In this document: positions 56,187 to 64,000 of the stretch, one piece after another
Layout of the letters: the number at the start of each line of letters is the position of its first letter
Position numbering within the stretch: position 1 is the stretch's first letter
Assembly (NCBI RefSeq): GCF_901875305.1
Contig: NZ_CABFLY010000002.1
Coordinates: 440,883-504,882, forward strand
Origin: Rothia mucilaginosa
Lineage (GTDB): Bacteria > Actinomycetota > Actinomycetes > Actinomycetales > Micrococcaceae
Length of the DNA: 64,000 nt
Direction: 5' to 3'
The notes under the pieces: generated by a model
Database searches by the model: none
Told to the model about the DNA's origin: nothing
What the model saw: only the letters and a program-made list of their open reading frames with translations
Position numbers and translations under genes: made by a program

Positions 56187-56714
56187 TCAGAGCGTGCCGC
56201 GCAGCTGCACGGCACGCAAAAACTGGTTCGCCGCCTGCGGAGTACGAAACTCAATAAACCGCTTCTGCAGATGCTGCCCGCGAGCCTCCGCCAGCAACTC
56301 CCCGACGTGCGGGTAGCTCCTCCACGTGTACCGAATCATGTTGTCCGGGTCGCGCAGAATATTCCACAGCGGCGGCTCAACATTATCCGCCCACAGCTTC
56401 TGACCCGTCACCGCACGGCACACCGTCCGGCGAACCACACGCCACATCACCACCGCGCGACTATAGCGCAGGTAAATCACCACATCCGCACGTTCCAGCA
56501 GGCGGCCACGCACCTGCGGATACTGCCACTCCGTAATCCACACAGGCTGCTCAATAAGCGCCTGAACGTCCGCCTCAAAACCGGGGCGCGGAGTCCAGCT
56601 CGGCCCCCAGTGTAGCGAATCCATCTCCGTATGCGGAATGCCCAGGATGCGCCCCAACCGCGCCGCAAACGTCGTCTTACCGCTACCGCTCGGGCCGGCA
56701 ATCAGGATGCGCAT
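56187..56714 (-). CDS. P-loop kinase-like protein (adenylate kinase/FlaR-type)
   Basis: 175 residues with Walker A AGPSGSGKTT (7-16), then IPHTEMDSLHWGPSWTPRP, VWITEWQYPQVRGRLLERAD and VIYLRYSRAVVMWRVVRRT. This is the layout of the small AAA/topology-modulation (FlaR-like) family, probably a nucleoside or small-molecule kinase; the substrate is unknown. I chose ATG 56714, with GGGGAGGGGAG upstream; an open extension to 56858 is not supported. It lies alone between aspS and dtd. Confidence 0.78.
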   Translation of the reverse strand: MRILIAGPSGSGKTTFAARLGRILGIPHTEMDSLHWGPSWTPRPGFEADVQALIEQPVWITEWQYPQVRGRLLERADVVIYLRYSRAVVMWRVVRRTVCRAVTGQKLWADNVEPPLWNILRDPDNMIRYTWRSYPHVGELLAEARGQHLQKRFIEFRTPQAANQFLRAVQLRGTL

Positions 56715-56934
56715 GCTCCCCTCCCCTTTGTCTAGTACACAGATCGGCACGCACGCCAGTTGATACAAAAGATGGGCTGCGACCCTGCACCAGCAGAATA
56801 CACAGCCCACCCTCAACGGCGACCCCGGCAAGACTCGAGCCCGAGCCTCACAGCCCAAAGCTCAACACCCCGCCGGGTTCACGCCGCACAGTCTCACACC
56901 CCCCACGGGGCGCACGACCAAAGGCTAAAGAAGA

Positions 56935-58707
56935 TTATTCCTCGTCCTTCTTCTTCGGCTTGAAGTCAACGCCAGCTTCCTTACGCTGCTCAGGGGTAAT
57001 CGGTGCAGGTGCGGCAGTCAGCGGGTCGTAGCCGTTACCGGTCTTCGGGAACGCGATAACCTCGCGAATCGAGTCAACACCGGCCAGCAGGGACACGACA
57101 CGGTCCCAACCGAACGCAATACCACCCATGGGCGGGGCGCCGTACTTGAACGCATCCAGCAGGAAGCCGAACTTCTCCTGAGCCTCTTCCTCGCCAATGC
57201 CCATCACGCCAAACACGCGTTCCTGCACGTCACGGCGGTGAATACGGATCGAGCCGCCACCAATCTCGTTACCGTTGCAGACAATGTCGTAAGCGTAGGC
57301 CAGAGCCGAACCCGGGTCGGTGTCAAAGGTATCCAGAAACTCGGGCTTCGGGGAGGTGAACGCGTGGTGCACAGCAGTCCACGCAGAGTGGCCCAGAGCC
57401 ACGTCACCGGACTCAGTAGCCTCAGCAGCAGACTCGAACATGGGGGCATCAACAACCCACACGAAGGACCACTCGCCATCCTTAATCAGGCCGGTACGGT
57501 GACCAATCTCAACACGAGCAGCACCCAGTAGCGCACGGGAAGCCTTAGCCTCACCCGCAGCGAAGAAGATGCAGTCGCCCGGCTTCGCGCCGGTAGCCTC
57601 AGCCAGGCCAGCACGCTCAGCGTCAGTAATGTTCTTAGCCACCGGACCGGTCAGCTCGCCATCCTCCTGAATGAGGACGTAAGCCAGACCCTTAGCACCG
57701 CGCTGCTTAGCCCATTCCTGCCAAGCATCCAGGGTGCGGCGAGGCTGAGAAGCGCCGCCGGGCATCACAACGGCACCCACGTAGGGGGCCTTGAACACGC
57801 GGAAAGTGGTGTCCTTGAAGTACTCGGTCAGCTCGGTCAGCTCCAGACCAAAACGCAGGTCGGGCTTGTCCGAACCGTACTTCTCCATCGCGTCCTTGTA
57901 GGTCATGCGCTGAATCGGGCGGGGAACCTTCACATCAATCAGGTTCCACACGGCCTCAACGATGCGCTCACCCAGGTCAATGATGTCTTCCTGATCAACG
58001 AACGAAGCCTCGATGTCCAGCTGGGTGAACTCGGGCTGACGGTCCGCGCGGAAGTCCTCGTCACGGTAGCAGCGAGCAATCTGGTAGTACTTCTCAATAC
58101 CGCCCACCTGCAACAGCTGCTTGAACAGCTGCGGGGACTGCGGCAGAGCGTACCACGAACCGGGAGCCAGACGAGCCGGCACCAGGAAGTCACGTGCACC
58201 CTCGGGGGTGGAACGGGTCAGGGTCGGGGTCTCAACCTCAATGTAACCGTCTTCGGCCAGCAGGTTGCGTGCCGCACGGTTCGCGTCCGAACGCAGGCGC
58301 ATGATGCGAGCCGGCTCCGGGCGGCGAAGATCCAGGTAGCGGTAGCGCAGGCGCGCCTCCTCACCCACCTCAACGTGCTCGTCAATCTGGAAAGGCAGCG
58401 GGGCCGCGGTGTTCAGCACCTCAACGGTGGACACCTCAACCTCAATCTCGCCGGTCGCCAGGTTCGGGTTCTCGTTGCCCTCCGGGCGCTTAGAAACCTT
58501 ACCGGTCACGCGCAGAACGTACTCGTTGCGCAGGTGCTCAAAGTCAGCCTCATCGTGGAAAACACACTGGGTGACGCCCTCGCGGTCACGCAGGTCAACG
58601 AAGGCGACGCCACCGTGGTCGCGGCGGCGAGCCACCCAACCGGTCAGGGTAACAGTCTCTCCAATGTTTGCGGCGGTCAGCTCGCCGTTGGTGTGAGTGC
58701 GAAGCAC
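56935..58707 (-). CDS. aspS: Aspartate--tRNA ligase
   Basis: Class IIb synthetase. N-terminal OB anticodon domain ([22 protein letters not shown]), class II motif 2 ([24 protein letters not shown]), GAD insertion and motif 3 ([15 protein letters not shown]). The usual actinobacterial start LRTHTNGEL favours GTG 58707, which has AAAGGA six bases upstream. An ATG at 58722 (with GAGGTG six bases upstream) and one at 58713 are in frame, so the N-terminus could be five residues longer. About 590 residues. Confidence 0.95.
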   Translation of the reverse strand: MLRTHTNGELTAANIGETVTLTGWVARRRDHGGVAFVDLRDREGVTQCVFHDEADFEHLRNEYVLRVTGKVSKRPEGNENPNLATGEIEVEVSTVEVLNTAAPLPFQIDEHVEVGEEARLRYRYLDLRRPEPARIMRLRSDANRAARNLLAEDGYIEVETPTLTRSTPEGARDFLVPARLAPGSWYALPQSPQLFKQLLQVGGIEKYYQIARCYRDEDFRADRQPEFTQLDIEASFVDQEDIIDLGERIVEAVWNLIDVKVPRPIQRMTYKDAMEKYGSDKPDLRFGLELTELTEYFKDTTFRVFKAPYVGAVVMPGGASQPRRTLDAWQEWAKQRGAKGLAYVLIQEDGELTGPVAKNITDAERAGLAEATGAKPGDCIFFAAGEAKASRALLGAARVEIGHRTGLIKDGEWSFVWVVDAPMFESAAEATESGDVALGHSAWTAVHHAFTSPKPEFLDTFDTDPGSALAYAYDIVCNGNEIGGGSIRIHRRDVQERVFGVMGIGEEEAQEKFGFLLDAFKYGAPPMGGIAFGWDRVVSLLAGVDSIREVIAFPKTGNGYDPLTAAPAPITPEQRKEAGVDFKPKKKDEE

Positions 58708-58731
58708 AGACATTCCTTTCATAGCGGGCAC

Positions 58732-59136
58732 CTCACGACTATAGACAGTAGCCGGGTACTCGCGGTTGATGATATGCGCACACTGCGTGCGCCTTATCCA
58801 TTGTATCCCGTCTGGGGCAGGTCGGGGTGTGGGTTCTCTTGTGGAAGGAGGTTAAGGCGGGTGGTGGGGGCGGTTTAGGTTTACGGGTGGTTTATTCGCA
58901 TTTGGGGTGGTTAAGACCCACCGCAGATGCGACTAACCCACCTGCCTGGTGACTAACCTATCCGTCAAGTGAGTAAACCACCCACCGAGTTACTAGACTC
59001 CCCCCCTAGACCACCCAGACCCCACCCGGCGAGACGAACCTCTCCCCTGTGGATGAACAGTCTTCCCGCACAGTCAGCCGGATTATCCACAGATTTTGAT
59101 TTTCACTACGCGCAACGGCCACGCTGTGACAGTCTG
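58732..59136. other. Gap between aspS and the AbiEi/DUF559 gene
   Basis: No gene. Contains the nested palindrome listed at 58885-58983. It also holds CTGTGGAT (59047-59054) facing ATCCACAG (59085-59092), the latter inside TTATCCACA (59083-59091), an exact DnaA-box 9-mer. Confidence 0.5.
58885..58983. repeat. REP-like nested palindrome, left copy
   Basis: Outer arms GGGTGGTTTA (58885-58894) and TAAACCACCC (58974-58983) are perfect. An inner arm GCATTTGGGGTGG faces CCACCGCAGATGC with two mismatches. Between them GACTAACC occurs twice. A closely similar element lies at 60097-60179, and the two flank the AbiEi/DUF559 gene. Confidence 0.75.
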
Positions 59137-60060
59137 ATGGGTATGAACACCTCGACCACCCGCACCCCACGAACCGCCGAACTGTACTCCCTCGTACTGA
59201 CCACGCGCATCCTTAAACTGCGGGGAATTGGGGCGAGGGAAGTCAACAGACTGATAGCCTCCGGGGCCCTGCAACGCATCCAGCGAGGGGCCTACATCTA
59301 TGCCTCTGACGTTACCGGCCTTCGAGACGACGATCGGCTTCGTGTGCGATGCATCGCCGCCCACAAGGCCGGCCTCCGAGGGGCCTTCTCGCACGAATCA
59401 GCCGCGGTGCTCTGGGGGCTCGACCTGATGGCCGTTCCGACAATGCTGAACGTGTACAGCAACGCTAAAAGTTCCTCGGACCGGGGGCGAATCCGCCGGC
59501 ACAGATCCGCTCTTGACTCCGGTGAGGTGACCACAATTCCGGGTACTCCCATTCCCGTCACAATCGTGACTCGCACGCTGCAGGACTGCGCGCGGACCAT
59601 GCCTTTTCGGAACGCCGTGGTGCTGGCCGACTCCGTGATGCGACAGGGGCTCCTGACGCCCGAGGCAGTTACCGGCACCCTCACGCACCTTACGGGGTGC
59701 GGCCGCTCGAATGGGTCACTCGTTGTTCGCGCAATGGATGCGTCCAGCGAGTCGGCCGGCGAAAGCCTCACCCGGTGCCTGCTGATGGAGCACGAGCTGC
59801 CCTCCCCCGTGACCCAGTACCCGATTGTGTGCGAGGGTCGACGCTACCGAACGGACTTCGCCTGGCCCGAGCTGCGGGTCATTCTCGAGTTTGACGGCGA
59901 ACAGAAGTACGTCGATTACCCGGGTCGAGACCGGCAGGAGGCGGCCCGCGACCGGGCGCTCACCCGCGCCGGCTGGACGGTTGTACATCTAACCTGGGCC
60001 GATATCTTCCAGAAAGAACGGGAAGTCGTGGCGCACCTGCGGAGGTTGCTTCTGCGGTGA
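59137..60060 (+). CDS. AbiEi-type/DUF559-like protein
   Basis: A 307-residue protein. The N-terminal part (MAxxx REVNRLIASGALQRIQRGAYIYASD) is the winged-helix start of AbiEi-type antitoxin/transcription regulators. The middle (GLRGAFSHESAAVLWGLDL) is typical of the same family. The C-terminus (YRTDFAWPELRVILEFDGEQKY, then ARDRALTRAGWTVVHLTWADIF) is the DUF559/Vsr-like PD-(D/E)xK fold with Asp, Glu and Lys in place. No partner AbiEii toxin gene is adjacent. The start is ATG 59137 or 59143; neither has a good ribosome binding site. It is in opposite orientation to its neighbours and framed by palindromic repeats, consistent with accessory DNA. Confidence 0.78.
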   Translation: MGMNTSTTRTPRTAELYSLVLTTRILKLRGIGAREVNRLIASGALQRIQRGAYIYASDVTGLRDDDRLRVRCIAAHKAGLRGAFSHESAAVLWGLDLMAVPTMLNVYSNAKSSSDRGRIRRHRSALDSGEVTTIPGTPIPVTIVTRTLQDCARTMPFRNAVVLADSVMRQGLLTPEAVTGTLTHLTGCGRSNGSLVVRAMDASSESAGESLTRCLLMEHELPSPVTQYPIVCEGRRYRTDFAWPELRVILEFDGEQKYVDYPGRDRQEAARDRALTRAGWTVVHLTWADIFQKEREVVAHLRRLLLR

Positions 60061-60096
60061 ACCCGGTCGCCTCTCAATGGGTCGCGGTTTCGGTTT

Positions 60097-60179
60097 GTGG
60101 GTGGTTTAGCCGCGTTTGGGGTGGGTCTTAACCATCCCAAACGCGACTAGCCCATCCACCGGGTTACTAAACCACCCAC
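60097..60179. repeat. REP-like nested palindrome, right copy
   Basis: Outer arms GTGGGTGGTTTA (60097-60108) and TAAACCACCCAC (60168-60179) are perfect over 12 bp. Inner arms CGCGTTTGGGGTGG (60111-60124) and CCATCCCAAACGCG (60132-60145) differ at one base. It may also end the AbiEi/DUF559 and hisS transcripts, which converge here. Confidence 0.8.
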
Positions 60180-60232
60180 CGATATACGGGCTTAAAATTA
60201 CAGCGGCCAGATAATACGGGTATTACAGGTAT

Positions 60233-61594
60233 TTACAGACCCTCAGCACGCACAATCTGAACGTGCAGGTCCTCAGCCGGCGGCATCCACGAATTCGGAT
60301 CGGCGGGCACCTGCTCACCCGAACGGATATCCTTCACCTCGTGAACCGGGGCACCAGACTCATCCGAAGAGATGAACCACACGAACGGAATACCGCGCTT
60401 CTCGGCGTACTTAATCTGCTTGCCGAACTTCGCGGCGTTCGCTGAGACCTCGCAGGCGATGCCGCGGGCACGCAGTGCATCCGCAACATCGTTCGCGGCG
60501 GACCAGCCCTCATCATTCGTCAGGGCCACGAACACGGCCGAAGGCACCTTACGGCTTGCCTGCGCAAAGCCCTGCGACAGGATGCGAGCCACCACTCGGG
60601 TCACGCCGATGGACAGGCCAACGCCAGGGTAGGTCTTCTTACCGTTCGAGGCCAGCGACTCGTAGCGACCACCCGAGCAAATCGAACCCAGCGACTCGTG
60701 GCCGACCAGCACGGTCTCGTACACGGTGCCGGTGTAGTAGTCCAGACCGCGAGCAATCGACAGGTCAGCCAGCACCTTACCCGGCGCACGGCGGGACGCC
60801 TCCTCAATGACCTCAGCCAGCTCAGCAAGACCCTGATCCAGCAGCTCGTGCTCCACCGAATACTTAGCGGCAAGCGCACGCACCTGCTCCACGAAGGATG
60901 CGTCCTCGGTGCGGATCTGCGCCAGCTCCAGGGCGGCAGCGGCAGCATCCGCGCTCGCACCAGCCTCGGACTGAAGCTCCTCGGCCACGCGCTCCGGACC
61001 AATCTTCTCCAGCTTATCGATGGAACGCAGCACGGCCGCGGTGTCGGTCAGGCCCAGGCCTAGGTAGAAGCCCTCGGCCAGCTTGCGGTTATTCACGCGC
61101 AGCTTGAAATCGGGAATCGGCAGCTTCGACAGCGCGTCGACAACGACCAGCGCGAGGGTCACGTCGTAACGGAACGGCAGCTCGCCGTCGCCAACCACGT
61201 CAATATCCGCCTGGGTGAACTCGCGGGCGCGGCCCTCCTGCGGGCGCTCGCCACGCCAAACCTTCTGAATCTGGTAACGCGAGAACGGGAAGTTCAGGTA
61301 GCCGGCGTTCTCCACCACGTAGCGGGCGAAGGGCACGGTCAGGTCAAAGTGCAGGGCCAGCTTCTCCTTGGCCTTCGCGGAGTCGTCCTCCTGCAGGCGC
61401 GAGATGGCGTACACTTCCTTGTCGATTTCGCCCTTGCGCAGCAGCTGCTCAATGGTCTCTACCGAACGAGTCTCAATCGGGGAAAAACCGTGCAGCTCAA
61501 AAGTCTCACGCAGGGTGTCGAGAACGTGGTTCTCAACCAGTCGTTCAGCCGGAAGATACTCGGGGAAACCAGACAGCGACGCCTTGCGAGCCAT
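60233..61594 (-). CDS. hisS: Histidine--tRNA ligase
   Basis: Class II synthetase of 453 residues. It has LHFDLTVPFARYV, motif 2 RYQIQKVWRGERPQEGRAREFTQADID, the histidine signature ARGLDYYTGTVYE, CSGGRYESL and a C-terminal anticodon-binding domain. ATG 61594 follows AAGGAG; the frame continues to 61750 without support. It converges on the AbiEi/DUF559 gene across the palindrome at 60097. Confidence 0.95.
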   Translation of the reverse strand: MARKASLSGFPEYLPAERLVENHVLDTLRETFELHGFSPIETRSVETIEQLLRKGEIDKEVYAISRLQEDDSAKAKEKLALHFDLTVPFARYVVENAGYLNFPFSRYQIQKVWRGERPQEGRAREFTQADIDVVGDGELPFRYDVTLALVVVDALSKLPIPDFKLRVNNRKLAEGFYLGLGLTDTAAVLRSIDKLEKIGPERVAEELQSEAGASADAAAAALELAQIRTEDASFVEQVRALAAKYSVEHELLDQGLAELAEVIEEASRRAPGKVLADLSIARGLDYYTGTVYETVLVGHESLGSICSGGRYESLASNGKKTYPGVGLSIGVTRVVARILSQGFAQASRKVPSAVFVALTNDEGWSAANDVADALRARGIACEVSANAAKFGKQIKYAEKRGIPFVWFISSDESGAPVHEVKDIRSGEQVPADPNSWMPPAEDLHVQIVRAEGL

Positions 61595-62091
61595 GCGCTC
61601 TACTCCTTGATAAAGAACTCGACAACAAAACCCCGGCGCTCTACGGTGCCGGGCATATCTATCATCATACCAACACCCGCACGCACGGCGGGGGCTCCCG
61701 TATTCGCCGGATGCGGGGCGTGGGTTGACGGGAACGCCCGCGCCCGGCACGCCTGAACGTGACGACGGCGGATGGGGGTCGAAGCGATGTTGCCGAGATG
61801 GTACTACCTGAGTGATGCGGCGTGAACAATGCCGGCGACTCGCGTGCGCGGCGGCGGGAGCAATAACGGTAGCGGCTCAACGAAACAGTCGCGGCTCGCA
61901 TGCGCGGCGGCAGTTCGCCACGAACACAACACGACCGGACACTACTCACGCGCGGCCCGTACCGGCTATGCTTAGGAGGTGCACACGCACAACCCAACGG
62001 GTGCCCCGCGGATGGCCGCGGCCCACGCCTCGGCGAGGCGGCGCGAAGGCGCTCCCCGCATCCGGCACCCCCGAGTGAAAGAGTTATAGCG
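61595..62091. other. Divergent gap between hisS and the DUF349 gene
   Basis: No gene of about 500 bases could be supported; open frames here are GC-rich by-products. A CCCCGGCGC/GTGCCGGG half-palindrome lies near 61630-61654, close to the hisS start. No clear promoter hexamers were found. Confidence 0.4.
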
Positions 62092-63360
62092 GTGACTACC
62101 AAATCCGACGACACTGTAAACCTCGAGAAGGCCCGCCAGTTCGGTCGCGTCTCCGAGGACGGCCACGTCTTCGTCATTGTCGATGGCGAAGAGTACGCCG
62201 TAGGTCAGCTGCCCGGCGCCTCCGAAGATGAAGCGCTCAGCTACTTCGCCCGTAAGTTTGAAAACGTTGAGGCGCAGGTCGCCCTGCTCGAGTCGCGCCT
62301 GGCCAATAACGCCCCTGCCGCGGACCTGCAGAAGGGTATCGCCTCCATCGGTTCGCAGATTGGCGTGCGCAACATGGTTGGCGACTACTCCGGCTTGCAG
62401 AAGCGCCTCATCACCCTCGCTGAGCAGATTGCTGAACTAAGCGAAAAGCAGCAGCAGGCCCGCACCGAGAACCGCGAACGTGCCTTGGCCGTGCGTGAAG
62501 AGATTGTGGCCGAGGCCGAGCAGATTGCTGGCCAGGACCCCGAGCAGATTCACTGGAAGAACTCGCACACCCGTATGAACGAGCTGTTCGAAGCGTGGAA
62601 GAAGGCTCAGCGCGAGATTCACCTGGCCAAGAGCGTGGAGGACGAACTGTGGAAGCGTTTCCGTGCCGCCCGCACCACCTTCGACCGTAACCGCCGCGCG
62701 CACTTCTCGCAGCTGGACGACCGTAACGCACGCATCAAGCGTGCGAAGGAAGAGCTGATTGCTCGCGCCGAGGAGCTGTCCACCTCGACTGACTGGTCTG
62801 AGACTTCCCGCGCCTACGGCGACCTGATGCACGCCTGGAAGCAGGTTCCGCGTGGCCACCGCCGTGAGGATGACAAGCTGTGGGCTCGTTTCCGTGCCGC
62901 TCAGGACGTGTTCTTCAACGCCCGCCACGAGGCTGAGGCCGCGCAGGATGCCGTCTACGCCGAGAACCTGAAGGTCAAGGAGGGCCTGCTCGAAGAGGCA
63001 CGTGCGCTCCTGCCCGTCGAGGATATTGAGGCAGCGAAGGCCGCCTTCGAGAAGATTCTGGATCGCTGGGATGCGGCCGGCCGCGTGCCGCGCAACGACC
63101 TGCGCCGCATTGACGGCGAGCTACGCCGCATTCAGGATGAAATCAACGGCGCCGAAGAGGCTAAGTGGAAGCGCAACGACCCCGCCAAGGCAGCCCGCGC
63201 AAACTCCCTGCTCGCACAGATTGAGGACTCCCTCGCAGAGCTGGAAGCAGAGCTGGCCGCAGCCGAGAAGAGCGGCGACTCCAAGAAGATTGCCAAGGCT
63301 AAGGAAGCTCTGGAGGCGCGCCGCGCCTGGGCAGCAACCCTGCAGGGCTTCGGCAACTAG
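62092..63360 (+). CDS. DUF349 domain-containing protein
   Basis: A 422-residue protein made of repeated helical DUF349 units (WKKAQREIHLAKSVEDELWKRFRAARTTFD; WKQVPRGHRREDDKLWARFRAAQDVFF; WDAAGRVPRNDLRRIDGELRRIQDEI), each with the W-x-G/R pattern, inside a long coiled coil rich in Glu, Arg and Ala. Function is unknown. The start GTG 62092 has GAAAGAG nine bases upstream and gives VTTKSDDTVNLEKARQFGRV. It is transcribed away from hisS. Confidence 0.85.
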   Translation: MTTKSDDTVNLEKARQFGRVSEDGHVFVIVDGEEYAVGQLPGASEDEALSYFARKFENVEAQVALLESRLANNAPAADLQKGIASIGSQIGVRNMVGDYSGLQKRLITLAEQIAELSEKQQQARTENRERALAVREEIVAEAEQIAGQDPEQIHWKNSHTRMNELFEAWKKAQREIHLAKSVEDELWKRFRAARTTFDRNRRAHFSQLDDRNARIKRAKEELIARAEELSTSTDWSETSRAYGDLMHAWKQVPRGHRREDDKLWARFRAAQDVFFNARHEAEAAQDAVYAENLKVKEGLLEEARALLPVEDIEAAKAAFEKILDRWDAAGRVPRNDLRRIDGELRRIQDEINGAEEAKWKRNDPAKAARANSLLAQIEDSLAELEAELAAAEKSGDSKKIAKAKEALEARRAWAATLQGFGN

Positions 63361-63428
63361 GGTTTAGCCGACGGGTGCCCGGGGTGCTGGCTGTTGGATG
63401 CTGACGCCCCGGGTCACCGGCCTCATTA

Positions 63429-63503
63429 ACGCCGAGAAGCCACATGTGTTTCGAAAAGCCACAACGATGGTGGCTTCTCGAAAGACATGTGGCTTCTCAG
63501 CGT
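63429..63503. repeat. 75-base near-perfect palindrome
   Basis: ACGCCGAGAAGCCACATGT (63429-63447) pairs with ACATGTGGCTTCTCAGCGT (63485-63503), one mismatch in 19. An inner TTTCGAAAAGCCAC (63449-63462) pairs with GTGGCTTCTCGAAA (63470-63483), one mismatch in 14. The same AGAAGCCAC phrase recurs on each arm. It lies between the convergent DUF349 and hypothetical genes and may act as a bidirectional terminator, although no T tract follows. Confidence 0.75.
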
Positions 63504-63526
63504 AAGACCCGCAACAGGGAGCTGGT

Positions 63527-64000
63527 TTACATGTCGGGCCAGTCGCGGTGCAACGAATACTCCGTATCCCCGTCACCGCTATCGTTCAGGTGCCAACGCT
63601 GACCGGTACGAATATCGGCCTTGCGCAACCTGGGGTTCGGGTTATCCGGCTTGCCCATAGTGGGATCATTCTTGCAACCCCACCTGGTGTCGTCGTAGCT
63701 GCAGTCACCTGCCACACGGCCCACATCAACCCACCACACACGCACCAGTAGCGGGTCGACAGTTTCCTTCGTCAACACAACATCCAACGCCTGCCAATCG
63801 CCGCCGTTCACGCGGAAACGACCAGAGTATGACACCGTTGCGTAGGCATGGAAGTTACCCGAACGCTTATACACATAACTGGTGGCGGTCTTGCGTGACT
63901 CTTCGCCGCGTGCCCTGCTAACCGGCTTACCCATGGTGTAGAAAGTATCCTCGTCGCCGTTGCCGTATTGGATGGTCATTTGGGTGGGGTAGGATTCGAT
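63527..64000 (-). CDS. Hypothetical protein, C-terminal part (runs off window)
   Basis: About 157 residues are visible, open to the right edge without a start; an in-frame ATG at 63979 is internal to the frame. The first part (SYPTQMTIQYGNGDEDTF ... YVYKRSGNFHAYATVSYSGRFRVNGGDWQAL) looks like a PKD-type beta-sandwich found in secreted or surface proteins of related actinobacteria. The C-terminus is basic then acidic, with a CSYDDTRWGC cysteine pair. No signal is visible because the N-terminus is missing. The family is not assigned with certainty. Confidence 0.6.
   Translation of the reverse strand: MESYPTQMTIQYGNGDEDTFYTMGKPVSRARGEESRKTATSYVYKRSGNFHAYATVSYSGRFRVNGGDWQALDVVLTKETVDPLLVRVWWVDVGRVAGDCSYDDTRWGCKNDPTMGKPDNPNPRLRKADIRTGQRWHLNDSGDGDTEYSLHRDWPDM

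Noticed and set aside
48531..61750. T-box riboswitches ahead of alaS, aspS or hisS
   Set aside because: The intergenic stretches are short, and no T-box sequence (AAxxxxGGUGGxACC-like) followed by a terminator was found.
61900..62091. N-terminal extension of the DUF349 protein
   Set aside because: GC-rich filler without a start site; GTG 62092 has a ribosome binding site and matches the usual family start.

Overview
This window looks like chromosomal DNA of a high-GC Gram-positive actinobacterium of the Micrococcaceae. The residents WhiA, actinobacterial integration host factor (mIHF), DUF3097 and two-domain ComEA/ComEC, and the order mihF-gmk-rpoZ-coaBC, are actinobacterial. From memory of the gene content, Rothia (R. 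mucilaginosa or R. dentocariosa group) is the best guess, but the genus is an inference. Almost all genes lie on the minus strand. Only the DUF3097 and DUF4870 genes, an integrase fragment, an AbiEi/DUF559-type gene and the DUF349 gene are on the plus strand. No rRNA, tRNA, CRISPR array or insertion sequence was seen.

Layout: 1-710 holds the 5' end of leuA with a leucine attenuator. 707-8745 is an LCP wall-polymer ligase, then dnaJ-rsmE-phoH-ybeY-CBS membrane protein-era in transcription order. 8994-10506 holds DUF3097 and DUF4870, followed by about 700 bp of unusually AT-rich non-coding DNA. 11204-15625 is a PAC2 protein, lepA and hemW. 15626-18140 is the accessory part: a collapsed prophage at the 3' end of rpsT, flanked by att-like repeats, keeping an integrase tail, a minor-capsid/toxin gene tail and one or two small acidic candidate immunity genes, plus a duplicated promoter segment. 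18131-23634 is rpsT, a PemK/MazF-like gene, holA, comEC and comEA. 23907-27055 is rapZ-yvcK-whiA. 27318-30447 is mihF-gmk-rpoZ-coaBC.

30906-51220 is a long co-directional set, read right to left: alaS, ruvX, mltG, aroE, aroC, aroK, aroB, efp, nusB, then pyrR, pyrB, pyrC, a PH-like membrane protein, carA, carB, pyrF. Many neighbours overlap by 1-4 bases (TAATG, ATGA, GTGA, TAGTG), so translational coupling is likely. A PyrR-binding RNA loop sits directly in front of the pyrR ribosome binding site. 51385-63360 carries two small membrane-anchored proteins, rpsD, rarA, dtd, a P-loop kinase-like protein, aspS, the AbiEi/DUF559 gene between two palindromic repeats, hisS and a DUF349 protein. A partial hypothetical gene runs off the right edge.

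The strongest second-look items are the rpsT-integrated prophage relic with its toxin/immunity module, the 83-bp promoter duplication, the leuA leader peptide/terminator, the PyrR loop, an orphan plus-strand small RNA candidate near 53.7 kb, a roughly 300-residue low-complexity extension on shikimate kinase, and REP-like nested palindromes around the AbiEi/DUF559 gene.
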